Assembly (NCBI GenBank): GCA_934140155.1
Contig: CAKPBC010000006.1
Coordinates: forward strand, 42,680 to 106,679
Source of the DNA: an uncultured Bacilli bacterium
Lineage (GTDB): Bacteria; Bacillota_I; Bacilli_A; RFN20; CAG-826
Direction of reading: 5' to 3'
DNA: 64,000 bases
The position numbers were made by a program, and so were the translations under genes. Of this stretch, positions 36,709 to 43,841 are shown in pieces (the first letter of the stretch is position 1; each line of letters starts with the position of its first letter). The notes under the pieces were generated by a model, which saw nothing but the letters and a program-made list of their open reading frames with translations, had not been told where the DNA came from and made no database searches.

Positions 36709-37564
36709 TTATAAATTAACCAAAAACTTCTTAACAAAAGATATATCAAGTATAAAAATAGGTGGCGTTATCCCTTATTTTTATGATGTTTATAATAAAA
36801 CCGGATTAAAAGAAGTATTTAAAATAATTAAAGAAAATCGATATACTTATTATGTGATTGGTGGCGCAACGAAAATATTATTTCCAGATTATTTTTTTCG
36901 TGATGCTTTGCTTCGCATTTCTAATGATTATATTAAATTAAAAAAAGATGAAGTAACGATAGGAGCAGGCACAAAATTAAAAAAATTAGCAAGTTTTATG
37001 ATTAATAACGGATATGATGGTTTTAGTGGTTTACTTTCAATACCCGGTAATATTAGTGGCGCAATTGTTAATAATGCTGGGGCATTTGGTGATGAAATAT
37101 CTAAGTACTTAATAAGTGTGACTTGTTTTTATGAAGGTAAATTTATTGAATTAACAAGAAATGATATGACTTTTTCTTACCGTAAATCCTCTTTTAAAGA
37201 TACAAAATATATTGTTTATGAAGCAAAATTTAAATGTGTAAAAGGTAATTTAAATCTAATTAGAAATAGAGCGTTAGAAAACACAAAATCACGAGTAAAT
37301 GCACAACCACAAAACGTTTTAACTTTAGGTTCAACATTCAAAAATATGCTTGAAAGAAGCATTGCAAAAGATTTGGATAGTTTATATGTCAAAGGACTTA
37401 ATGTAGATGGCATTAGTGTATCAAATAAACACGCTAATTTTATTGTCAATACACAAAATGCAAGTCAAAAAAACTTTCTTAATATACTTGTTATATTAAG
37501 AAGTCTTGTTTATAATAAATTTAAGTATATACCTGATAGCGAGGTAATTATACTTAGGTGGTGA
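36701..37564 (+). CDS. murB: UDP-N-acetylenolpyruvoylglucosamine reductase
   Basis: The ATG at 36701 overlaps the murG stop by 8 bases and has no good SD of its own, so it probably depends on murG translation. The 287-aa FAD enzyme has S-I-P-G-N-I-S-G-A-I-V-N-N-A-G-A-F-G and S-Y-R-K-S-S-F-K-D, and reduces the enolpyruvyl group to make UDP-MurNAc. The terminal codons run directly into the SD of divIB. It stops at TGA, evidence against recoding of TGA. Confidence 0.93.
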   Translation: MDNYKLTKNFLTKDISSIKIGGVIPYFYDVYNKTGLKEVFKIIKENRYTYYVIGGATKILFPDYFFRDALLRISNDYIKLKKDEVTIGAGTKLKKLASFMINNGYDGFSGLLSIPGNISGAIVNNAGAFGDEISKYLISVTCFYEGKFIELTRNDMTFSYRKSSFKDTKYIVYEAKFKCVKGNLNLIRNRALENTKSRVNAQPQNVLTLGSTFKNMLERSIAKDLDSLYVKGLNVDGISVSNKHANFIVNTQNASQKNFLNILVILRSLVYNKFKYIPDSEVIILRW

Positions 37565-37571
37565 ATAAAGA

Positions 37572-38456
37572 ATGAGTGAATATGAAGATGATGTTGTTTT
37601 GACTGATATTTCAAAAATCAGTGAAGAAATCAAACTTCAGTCAAAAAAAAATCATAGCAAGATTATTCTTCGTTCTTTTTTTTCGATTGCTATTGTTAGT
37701 TTAATTGCTACTTATTTATTTTCACCGATTGGAAAAGTAAAAATTAATAATTTAAGCGGGAATTATTATCTTACCAAAGATGATGTTATTTCTTTATGCG
37801 GATTAAGAAAAAATGATTCTCTTCTTAAAGTAAGTGTTAAAAAAACAATGAACAAACTTAATGAATCACCTTATGTTAATCGTTCTAGTATTGATTGGCA
37901 TTTAACTTATCTTAATGTCTATGTTGATGAAGTAGCGCCTATTGCCAAATTAGAAGATGGTGAGATATTACTTACCAATGGGGAAATATATTCTACATAT
38001 CAAAAAAAATATAGTTCTTATACAATTAATAACTATAATGTTGATATAAATTCTTTACCTGTTTTTATTGATTATAAATCAGATACTCCATCTAAAACAT
38101 TACTAAATTATTTAAAGTTCTTTGATCAAGAATTATATGGTCGTTTAGTAAAGTTAGATGAAACAATGATTATCTTAAAAGAAATACCAACTCCAGAAAA
38201 ATATTTAGGTTTATATTTTGAGTTAGATACTGATTATACACTTCGTGTTCGTATTAATCATAAAATCTTAAAAGAAGCATTGCAAAATAAAGAAGCGTTT
38301 ATTAGTGCTTTTAGAAGCCCAAAAGAAGAATATTATTATAATAAGGACAATGATATTTATGAAGGCGTATATTACAAAGTAGAAAATGGCAAGAAAAAAG
38401 ATGATTACCGTATTGTAACATTTGAGGAGGTGGCTAGTGATGGCCAAAATAATTAA
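37572..38456 (+). CDS. divIB: cell-division protein FtsQ/DivIB
   Basis: The 294-aa bitopic protein has a cytoplasmic part (1-33), one TM (about 34-48), then a POTRA domain (I-N-N-L-S-G-N-Y-Y-L-T-K-D-D-V-I-S) and a beta domain. DivIB forms the FtsQLB complex with FtsL and DivIC at the septum. AGGTGGTG overlaps the murB stop. Confidence 0.88.
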   Translation: MSEYEDDVVLTDISKISEEIKLQSKKNHSKIILRSFFSIAIVSLIATYLFSPIGKVKINNLSGNYYLTKDDVISLCGLRKNDSLLKVSVKKTMNKLNESPYVNRSSIDWHLTYLNVYVDEVAPIAKLEDGEILLTNGEIYSTYQKKYSSYTINNYNVDINSLPVFIDYKSDTPSKTLLNYLKFFDQELYGRLVKLDETMIILKEIPTPEKYLGLYFELDTDYTLRVRINHKILKEALQNKEAFISAFRSPKEEYYYNKDNDIYEGVYYKVENGKKKDDYRIVTFEEVASDGQNN

Positions 38457-39672
38457 TGCATTAGAAATTGGATCTACCGCGATTAAGTTAGTAGTGGGAT
38501 ATGAATGCGAACATGAAATAGTTGTTCTTCATGCTATAGTTAAACCACTTTCTTTAAATTGCATCAAAAATAATATTGTTAATGATGGTGATGAAGTTTG
38601 TAGCGCAATTAAAGAAGTAATTCTTGATGCTGAAAACACTTTAAAAAATGATATAGATGAAGTTACTTTAGTATTACCCGCTCGCGGACTAGAAGTATTT
38701 AAAAACACAGCAACCACTAATGTCGTTTCCCCAAATAAGTTAATTGCGGAAGTTGATATTCGTAATGTAATGACAATGTTAACAAGAGATACATATAATG
38801 AAGAGAATGCTGTTATTGATACAATTCCGATTAATTATACTTTAGATCAAGAACGTATTTTCTCTAATCCACCAATTAATGAAACATCTGGTACAATAAA
38901 GCTCAATGCTTTCATTCATACTATTCCAACATATATTAAAGAAACATATATTGGTTTAGTAGATAAAGTTGGCCTAAAAATAAGTAATATTTTAGTGGCT
39001 CCTTATGGTGTGGCACAATTATTTACTACTTATAAAAATGTATCAAATAAATATTTCTTAGTTAATGTTGGTGGTAAAACCACAACAATTACTATTATTT
39101 CTGATGGTAAGCCATATCAATCATCGTATATTGATATGGGTGGAGAAAACTTAACTCAAGAATTATCTTATCGTATGGGCATTAGTTATTCTTTAGCCAA
39201 TGAACTAAAACTTAAATACGGCTTAGATGATTTTAAATGTAATTTTAAGCCAAGTATTTGTCATAGTGAGCAAGATAAGAATGTTGAATTTACAGTTAAT
39301 GATTTAAGACTTGTAACAGAAGAATATCTTAACACTCTTTTAAAAGATATTAATCGCGCAATCAAGACTTTAATGGGTGGAGATGTTGAATTAGAACAAT
39401 GGCCATTAGTCTTTGTTGGTGGTGGAACACAACTTATTGGATTTAAAGAATTTGTAAATGATAAATATAATTCTCGAGGCGTTATTTTCCCTAGTGTTAA
39501 ATCATTAGGCGCTCGTAATCAAATATTTATTAATTGTTTAGGTGCTATTAAAACTTCTTGTGGTTTATTTGAATTTATCGGTGAAGAAAAAGAAGAAATA
39601 CCACAAGTGCAACCATTAACAAGAGAAAAACATAAAACACAAAAATATTCAGAAACCGATGATAATTTATAG
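38440..39672 (+). CDS. ftsA: cell-division protein FtsA
   Basis: The start is the ATG at 38440, with AGGAGG at 38425-38430. The TTG and GTG further up lie in or next to the SD. The 410-aa actin-like protein has A-L-E-I-G-S-T-A-I-K-L (phosphate 1), an SHS2 insertion, F-L-V-N-V-G-G-K-T-T-T (phosphate 2) and F-V-G-G-G-T-Q-L. It anchors FtsZ to the membrane. It overlaps divIB by 17 bases. Confidence 0.92.
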   Translation: MAKIINALEIGSTAIKLVVGYECEHEIVVLHAIVKPLSLNCIKNNIVNDGDEVCSAIKEVILDAENTLKNDIDEVTLVLPARGLEVFKNTATTNVVSPNKLIAEVDIRNVMTMLTRDTYNEENAVIDTIPINYTLDQERIFSNPPINETSGTIKLNAFIHTIPTYIKETYIGLVDKVGLKISNILVAPYGVAQLFTTYKNVSNKYFLVNVGGKTTTITIISDGKPYQSSYIDMGGENLTQELSYRMGISYSLANELKLKYGLDDFKCNFKPSICHSEQDKNVEFTVNDLRLVTEEYLNTLLKDINRAIKTLMGGDVELEQWPLVFVGGGTQLIGFKEFVNDKYNSRGVIFPSVKSLGARNQIFINCLGAIKTSCGLFEFIGEEKEEIPQVQPLTREKHKTQKYSETDDNL

Positions 39673-39683
39673 GAGGAACAAAA

Positions 39684-40781
39684 ATGGATAGTATCGATAA
39701 TTTTGAACCAATAGCAAAAATTGTAATTATAGGTGTAGGTGGCGCAGGAAGTAATGCCGTTAATCGTATGATTGATGAAAAGATTTCTTGTGTACAATTT
39801 TATGTTGCCAATACTGATAAACAAGCTTTAATGTCTTCAAAAGCAGAAAATAGAATTGTATTAGGTAGTGAATTAACCAAGGGTTTAGGTGCTGGTGGTG
39901 AACCTGATGTTGGACGTGCCGCTGCGGAAGCATCAAAAGAAGATATTCGTAATATTGTAAGGGGCGCTGATATGGTCTTTATCGCTGCTGGTATGGGTGG
40001 TGGAACTGGTACTGGTGCCGCTCCAGTAATTGCAAGCGTAGCTAAAGAAGAAGGCGCGTTAACAATTGCTATTGTTACTCGTCCATTCACATTTGAAGGT
40101 AAAAGACGTATTGCTAATTCCATCGAAGGACTTAATAATTTAAAAGAACAAGTTGATAGTATCATTGTTGTTTCTAATGATAAATTATTAATGATGAACG
40201 GACAATGTAGTGTCCAAAATGCTTTTGCGGAAGCCGATAAAGTTTTAGCGCAATCTGTAAAAACCGTTACTGATTTAATTTTAATGCCATCAGTTATCAA
40301 TCTTGATTTTGCTGATGTTCGTAATACATTAAAAAATTCAGGAATTTCTTTAATTGGATTCGGACAAGGAGAAGGAGCAAATAAAGCTCTTGATGCAGCA
40401 TCTGGCGCAATGGCATCTCCATTACTTGAAACATCAATTAATGGTGCAAGAAAAGCTATTGTCTCGGTTACTTGCGGTGGTTCTGTTTCTTTATTTGAAG
40501 CACAAGAAGCAGTTCGATCAATTAGTGACGCAACTGGTGAAGATTTAGATATTAAGTTTGGTGTTTCAATCAATAATCAATTGGATGATCAAATTTTAGT
40601 TAGTATCATTGCTACTGATTTTGCGGAAGAATATGATTTTACCGCTATCCCACAATTTGGAACACGCCCAACCCTTGTAAAAGAGGAGAAAAAAGAAGAG
40701 AATAATGCGTCTCAAGTAGAAAATAATGATGATGAAAGACATTCATCAGTATTATCTTCATTCTTAAAACGTAATGACTAA
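39684..40781 (+). CDS. ftsZ: cell-division GTPase FtsZ
   Basis: The 365-aa tubulin homologue has G-V-G-G-A-G-S-N-A-V-N, the tubulin signature GGGTGTG (105-111) and the N-L-D-F-A-D-V region. A variable acidic linker leads to a C-terminal peptide S-S-V-L-S-S-F-L-K-R that contacts FtsA and SepF. AGGAGG precedes the ATG. A terminator follows. Confidence 0.98.
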   Translation: MDSIDNFEPIAKIVIIGVGGAGSNAVNRMIDEKISCVQFYVANTDKQALMSSKAENRIVLGSELTKGLGAGGEPDVGRAAAEASKEDIRNIVRGADMVFIAAGMGGGTGTGAAPVIASVAKEEGALTIAIVTRPFTFEGKRRIANSIEGLNNLKEQVDSIIVVSNDKLLMMNGQCSVQNAFAEADKVLAQSVKTVTDLILMPSVINLDFADVRNTLKNSGISLIGFGQGEGANKALDAASGAMASPLLETSINGARKAIVSVTCGGSVSLFEAQEAVRSISDATGEDLDIKFGVSINNQLDDQILVSIIATDFAEEYDFTAIPQFGTRPTLVKEEKKEENNASQVENNDDERHSSVLSSFLKRND

Positions 40782-40805
40782 TATTTAATAATAAATGTAT
40801 CTAAT

Positions 40806-40842
40806 AATCGTTAATTATCGTTTGGTAATTAGCGATTTTTTA
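40806..40842 (+). terminator. Rho-independent terminator after ftsZ
   Basis: A 14-base stem with two G-U pairs (40806-40819/40824-40837) has a four-base loop and is followed by T residues. Confidence 0.85.
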
Positions 40843-40868
40843 TGTTTATAAGAAAATCACAAATAAAA

Positions 40869-40940
40869 TGCGCGCATTTTTGCGCGCAAAATATCAAATT
40901 TATTTCAACAAATTAAATTTCTAATTCACTTTATTCGACA
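40869..40940 (+). promoter_or_regulatory. spoIIGA upstream region: TGCGCGCA pair and Spo0A-like box
   Basis: Two copies of the palindromic octamer TGCGCGCA (40869-40876, 40881-40888) stand in very AT-rich DNA. TTCGACA at 40934-40940 is TGTCGAA on the minus strand, the Spo0A box core. In Bacillus, spoIIG is a direct Spo0A target with boxes upstream of a sigma-A promoter, so the site is in the expected place. The -10 is uncertain (TATATT near 40955). Confidence 0.55.
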
Positions 40941-40982
40941 TTTTATTACTTATATATATTAGATAATATAGACGGTGATAAA

Positions 40983-41732
40983 ATGAATTTCTATCTAGAT
41001 TTAAGTATTATTACCCATATCTTAATGATGTTATTTGCGCTTACCTTTGTTAATGCCGTAAATGAAAGTCGTTTAAAAATCTCAGGTATATGCAAATTCA
41101 TTGTTTTTGTAACCCCGACAATATTAACGTTATATTGTCCAACTTGGTTAGCAATATTACTAATGATACTTGTTCCTATGATAATGTTCATTTTATTCTT
41201 TAAGAGTCGATTTATAGTTCCTTTTATAGCTTATTTATTTAGTTATTATTATGAAGCATTTATTATGACTCTTTTATCACCAAATGTTAGATTTATTAAG
41301 TTAGTTTTAGCAGTCTTAGAAGTTGATGGTCTAATAAGTTTAATCAGTGTGCCAATATCATTTTTAGCCTTGAAACTTGTTTCAATTTTGGTAGATCAAC
41401 TCTATCATTTAGGCAACTACAAGATAAAATTTATATTGCGTTTTAATGAAGAAAAAGCCTTAGTAAAAGGATATTATGATACAGGTAACACCTTAAAATA
41501 TAAAGGGTTACCGGTAATATTTTTCAAACGAAGTTATTTTCCATTTTCCTTACCTGAAAATTTTGAAGAAATTCAATATGAAACTATATCAGGCCGAAGC
41601 GTTACCAAACTTTATAAAGCTAGTATTATGCTTGATGACAAAAAAGAAAGTAATGTTTATGTTGCTTTAATTGATGATTCACGCAATTTCTATGGCTGCG
41701 AATGTTTATTGAATGCCTATTTGGGAGTGTGA
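40983..41732 (+). CDS. spoIIGA: sporulation sigma-E processing peptidase SpoIIGA
   Basis: The 249-aa protein has five N-terminal TM segments (about 1-135) and a cytosolic aspartyl-protease-like domain with the motif G-Y-Y-D-T-G-N (Asp166). It cuts the pro-peptide of sigma-E after polar division. It is shorter than the Bacillus protein. The position between ftsZ and sigE matches Bacillus. GGTGAT precedes the ATG. Confidence 0.93.
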   Translation: MNFYLDLSIITHILMMLFALTFVNAVNESRLKISGICKFIVFVTPTILTLYCPTWLAILLMILVPMIMFILFFKSRFIVPFIAYLFSYYYEAFIMTLLSPNVRFIKLVLAVLEVDGLISLISVPISFLALKLVSILVDQLYHLGNYKIKFILRFNEEKALVKGYYDTGNTLKYKGLPVIFFKRSYFPFSLPENFEEIQYETISGRSVTKLYKASIMLDDKKESNVYVALIDDSRNFYGCECLLNAYLGV

Positions 41733-41734
41733 TT

Positions 41735-42427
41735 ATGTTTAAGAAGATTATTCGTTTTTTTAAAAAATTATTTCATATTAATGATTCCGTTTTTTATATA
41801 AACGGTTCAGAAAATCTTTTACCTCCTTTAAGCAAAGAGGAAGAAGAACAAGCTCTACAAGACTATAAGTTAGGCTCAATAGAAGCCCGCAACAAACTAA
41901 TTGAGCATAATTTACGATTAGTGGTATATGTTGCTAAAAGATATGAAAATAACATGTATGAATTAGAAGATTTGATATCAATAGGAACACTCGGATTAAT
42001 CAAAGCTATTTCTACTTTTAAATGTGATAAAAATATTAAATTAGCAACTTATGCTTCAAGATGTATTGATAATGAAATATTAATGTATCTAAGAAAAAAA
42101 GCGCGAATGAAAAATGAAGTGAGTTTAGATGAACCTTTAAACCGCGACAAAGAAGGAAACGAGCTTTTAATCGCTGATATATTAGCAACCGATGAAAATG
42201 AAATTAATAAAGAACTTTATGATGAAGAAACACGTATCTCTTTGCGTGAAGAAATTACTAAACTAAAGCCAAGAGAACAAGAGATATTATCACTTCGTTT
42301 CGGTTTGGATGGCAAAGAAGAATTAACGCAAAAAGAAGTCGCAGAATTCTTAGGAATTTCACAAAGTTATATATCAAGATTAGAGAAAAAAATCTTAAAA
42401 AAATTGAAAGTCGGTTTAAAATACTAG
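41735..42427 (+). CDS. sigE: pro-sigma-E, mother-cell sporulation sigma factor
   Basis: The ATG at 41735 has GGGAG upstream. An earlier ATG at 41702 lies inside spoIIGA. The 230-aa protein keeps a pro-sequence of amphipathic basic residues (MFKKIIRFFKKLF) before V-F-Y-I-N-G-S-E-N, close to the Bacillus cleavage region. Region 2 (LEDLISIGTLGLIKA) and region 4 (TQKEVAEFLGISQSYISRLE) are intact. Its activation depends on SpoIIGA just upstream. Confidence 0.95.
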   Translation: MFKKIIRFFKKLFHINDSVFYINGSENLLPPLSKEEEEQALQDYKLGSIEARNKLIEHNLRLVVYVAKRYENNMYELEDLISIGTLGLIKAISTFKCDKNIKLATYASRCIDNEILMYLRKKARMKNEVSLDEPLNRDKEGNELLIADILATDENEINKELYDEETRISLREEITKLKPREQEILSLRFGLDGKEELTQKEVAEFLGISQSYISRLEKKILKKLKVGLKY

Positions 42428-42431
42428 TTAA

Positions 42432-42464
42432 ATGACACACTAATATAGAGGTGTCATAAACTTG
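42432..42464 (+). promoter_or_regulatory. hairpin over the sigG ribosome-binding site
   Basis: ATGACAC (42432-42438) pairs perfectly with GTGTCAT (42451-42457). The second arm contains the 3' part of the SD AGAGGTG. The start codon at 42462 is TTG. Together they would keep translation of sigG low on the read-through transcript from spoIIG. Confidence 0.68.
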
Positions 42465-43235
42465 GCTGAACATAAGGTAGTTCTAACGGGAGTGGATACA
42501 GGCAAGTTAGTGGCTTTATCACCGAGCAAAACAAGAGAACTTTTGATTAGTTATCGTAATGGTGATAGCTCAAAAAAAGAAGAATTAATTATGGGGAATT
42601 TAAAACTAGTTTTATCACTAGTCAATAAATTTTCTAAACGTGTTGATAACATGGATGACGTATTTCAAATTGGAGTAATTGGTTTGATGAAAGCAATTGA
42701 TAATTTTGACTTAACGCAAGAAGTTAAATTTTCAACTTATGCTGTCCCAATGATTTTAGGAGAAATTAAGCGTTATCTACGAGATAATTCTTTTTTACGC
42801 GTATCACGTCAATTAAAAGATCGAGCGTATCAGGCGATGAAAGTAAAAGAAGAGTATATTGCAAAATATCAAAAAGAACCATCAAATGAAGAAATTGCTC
42901 GTATTCTTAATCTAACTAGTTTTGAAGTCATTGAAGCTTTAGAAGCTATTAACAATGTATCTTCTCTTTCAGAACCCTTATATAATGATTTTGATGAATC
43001 ATTAGAACTTTCAGATACAATTAGTGCTGACCCATTTATTAATGAAAAAATTAGTAATCATCTTTCATTAGTGGAGGGGATTAAACACTTAAGTAGTATT
43101 GAAAAGAAAATTATTAAAAAGCGATACTATGATGGCTTAACACAATTTGAAATAGCTAAAGAATTTGCTATTTCGCAAGCTCAAGTATCAAGATTAGAAA
43201 AAAATGCTTTAAGAGCACTTAAAAATTATTTTTAA
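42462..43235 (+). CDS. sigG: forespore sporulation sigma factor sigma-G
   Basis: The 257-aa sigma-70 protein begins with the sigma-G-type V-V-L-T-G-V-D-T-G-K-L. Region 2 has M-D-D-V-F-Q-I-G-V-I-G-L-M-K-A and region 4 has T-Q-F-E-I-A-K-E-F-A-I-S-Q-A-Q-V-S-R-L-E. It uses a TTG start. In Bacillus, sigG directly follows sigE and is restrained at the level of translation until needed in the forespore. The same layout and restraint appear here. Confidence 0.94.
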   Translation: MAEHKVVLTGVDTGKLVALSPSKTRELLISYRNGDSSKKEELIMGNLKLVLSLVNKFSKRVDNMDDVFQIGVIGLMKAIDNFDLTQEVKFSTYAVPMILGEIKRYLRDNSFLRVSRQLKDRAYQAMKVKEEYIAKYQKEPSNEEIARILNLTSFEVIEALEAINNVSSLSEPLYNDFDESLELSDTISADPFINEKISNHLSLVEGIKHLSSIEKKIIKKRYYDGLTQFEIAKEFAISQAQVSRLEKNALRALKNYF

Positions 43236-43243
43236 AGGAAAAT

Positions 43244-43558
43244 ATGTCAATAAAAAGTATATTAAAAGAGGCGCTACTACCAAATTCTAATGATAGCGAT
43301 TATTTTAAAGCGCCCAAAAAGAAAGAAGAACATTTAAAAAAATTGGCACCAATTGTTTATAATGTCACTTCATATTATGAAATTGAAAGCATCGCTAGTA
43401 ATTTATTTTTAAAACAAAGCATCATTGTTAACTTATCCTCGCTAGCGTTAAAAGATAAATATCGTGTTATTGATTTCTTGTCTGGTGTAATTTATTCGCT
43501 TAATGGTACAAGAACAAAATTAGAAGATAATATCTACTTATTTGCGATATCAGATTAG
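43244..43558 (+). CDS. sepF: SepF cell-division protein
   Basis: The 104-aa protein has the SepF core with R-V-I-D-F-L-S-G-V-I-Y-S-L-N-G. SepF binds the FtsZ tail and the membrane at the septum. It lacks a long N-terminal amphipathic helix region, though I-K-S-I-L-K-E-A-L-L could serve. AAAGGA precedes the ATG, 8 bases after sigG. Confidence 0.88.
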   Translation: MSIKSILKEALLPNSNDSDYFKAPKKKEEHLKKLAPIVYNVTSYYEIESIASNLFLKQSIIVNLSSLALKDKYRVIDFLSGVIYSLNGTRTKLEDNIYLFAISD

Positions 43559-43604
43559 GAAAAACTTGACAATTGAATATTATTATTTAATAATATTTAC
43601 GTAA

Positions 43605-43822
43605 ATCGATGAAAAAGACACGTGTTTTAATGTTAACTTATTAGCGAGATGACGATTGGTGCAAGGTCATTTAAGATTATTTAAAACATATCACTTTGGA
43701 GAGATTATTCGATATGTAGAATAATACGTTAGTCGCGTTAAGACTTAATGAAGTGGCTTAATTTTTAAGCAATTAAGGTGGTACCGCGTTTAATGACGTC
43801 CTTATATTAGGACGTTTTTTTA
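43605..43822 (+). promoter_or_regulatory. T-box leader (tRNA-Ile sensing) of ileS
   Basis: The T-box is AAGGTGGTACCGCG (43775-43788). The specifier ATC (Ile, 43690-43692) is followed by A. The terminator is ACGTCCT/AGGACGT (43796-43802/43809-43815) with a run of T. Upstream, TTGACA at 43566-43571 and an AT-rich perfect palindrome (43576-43597) that includes a TAATAA/TAATAT -10 look like the promoter. Confidence 0.9.
43796..43822 (+). terminator. regulated terminator of the ileS T-box
   Basis: A seven-base stem ACGTCCT/AGGACGT is followed by seven T residues just before the ileS SD. Confidence 0.9.
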
Positions 43823-43841
43823 TATTTAAGGAGGAAAAACA

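Noticed and set aside
39800..40573. 257-codon open frame on the minus strand
   Set aside because: It lies entirely within ftsZ, is a shadow of its codon pattern, and has no SD.
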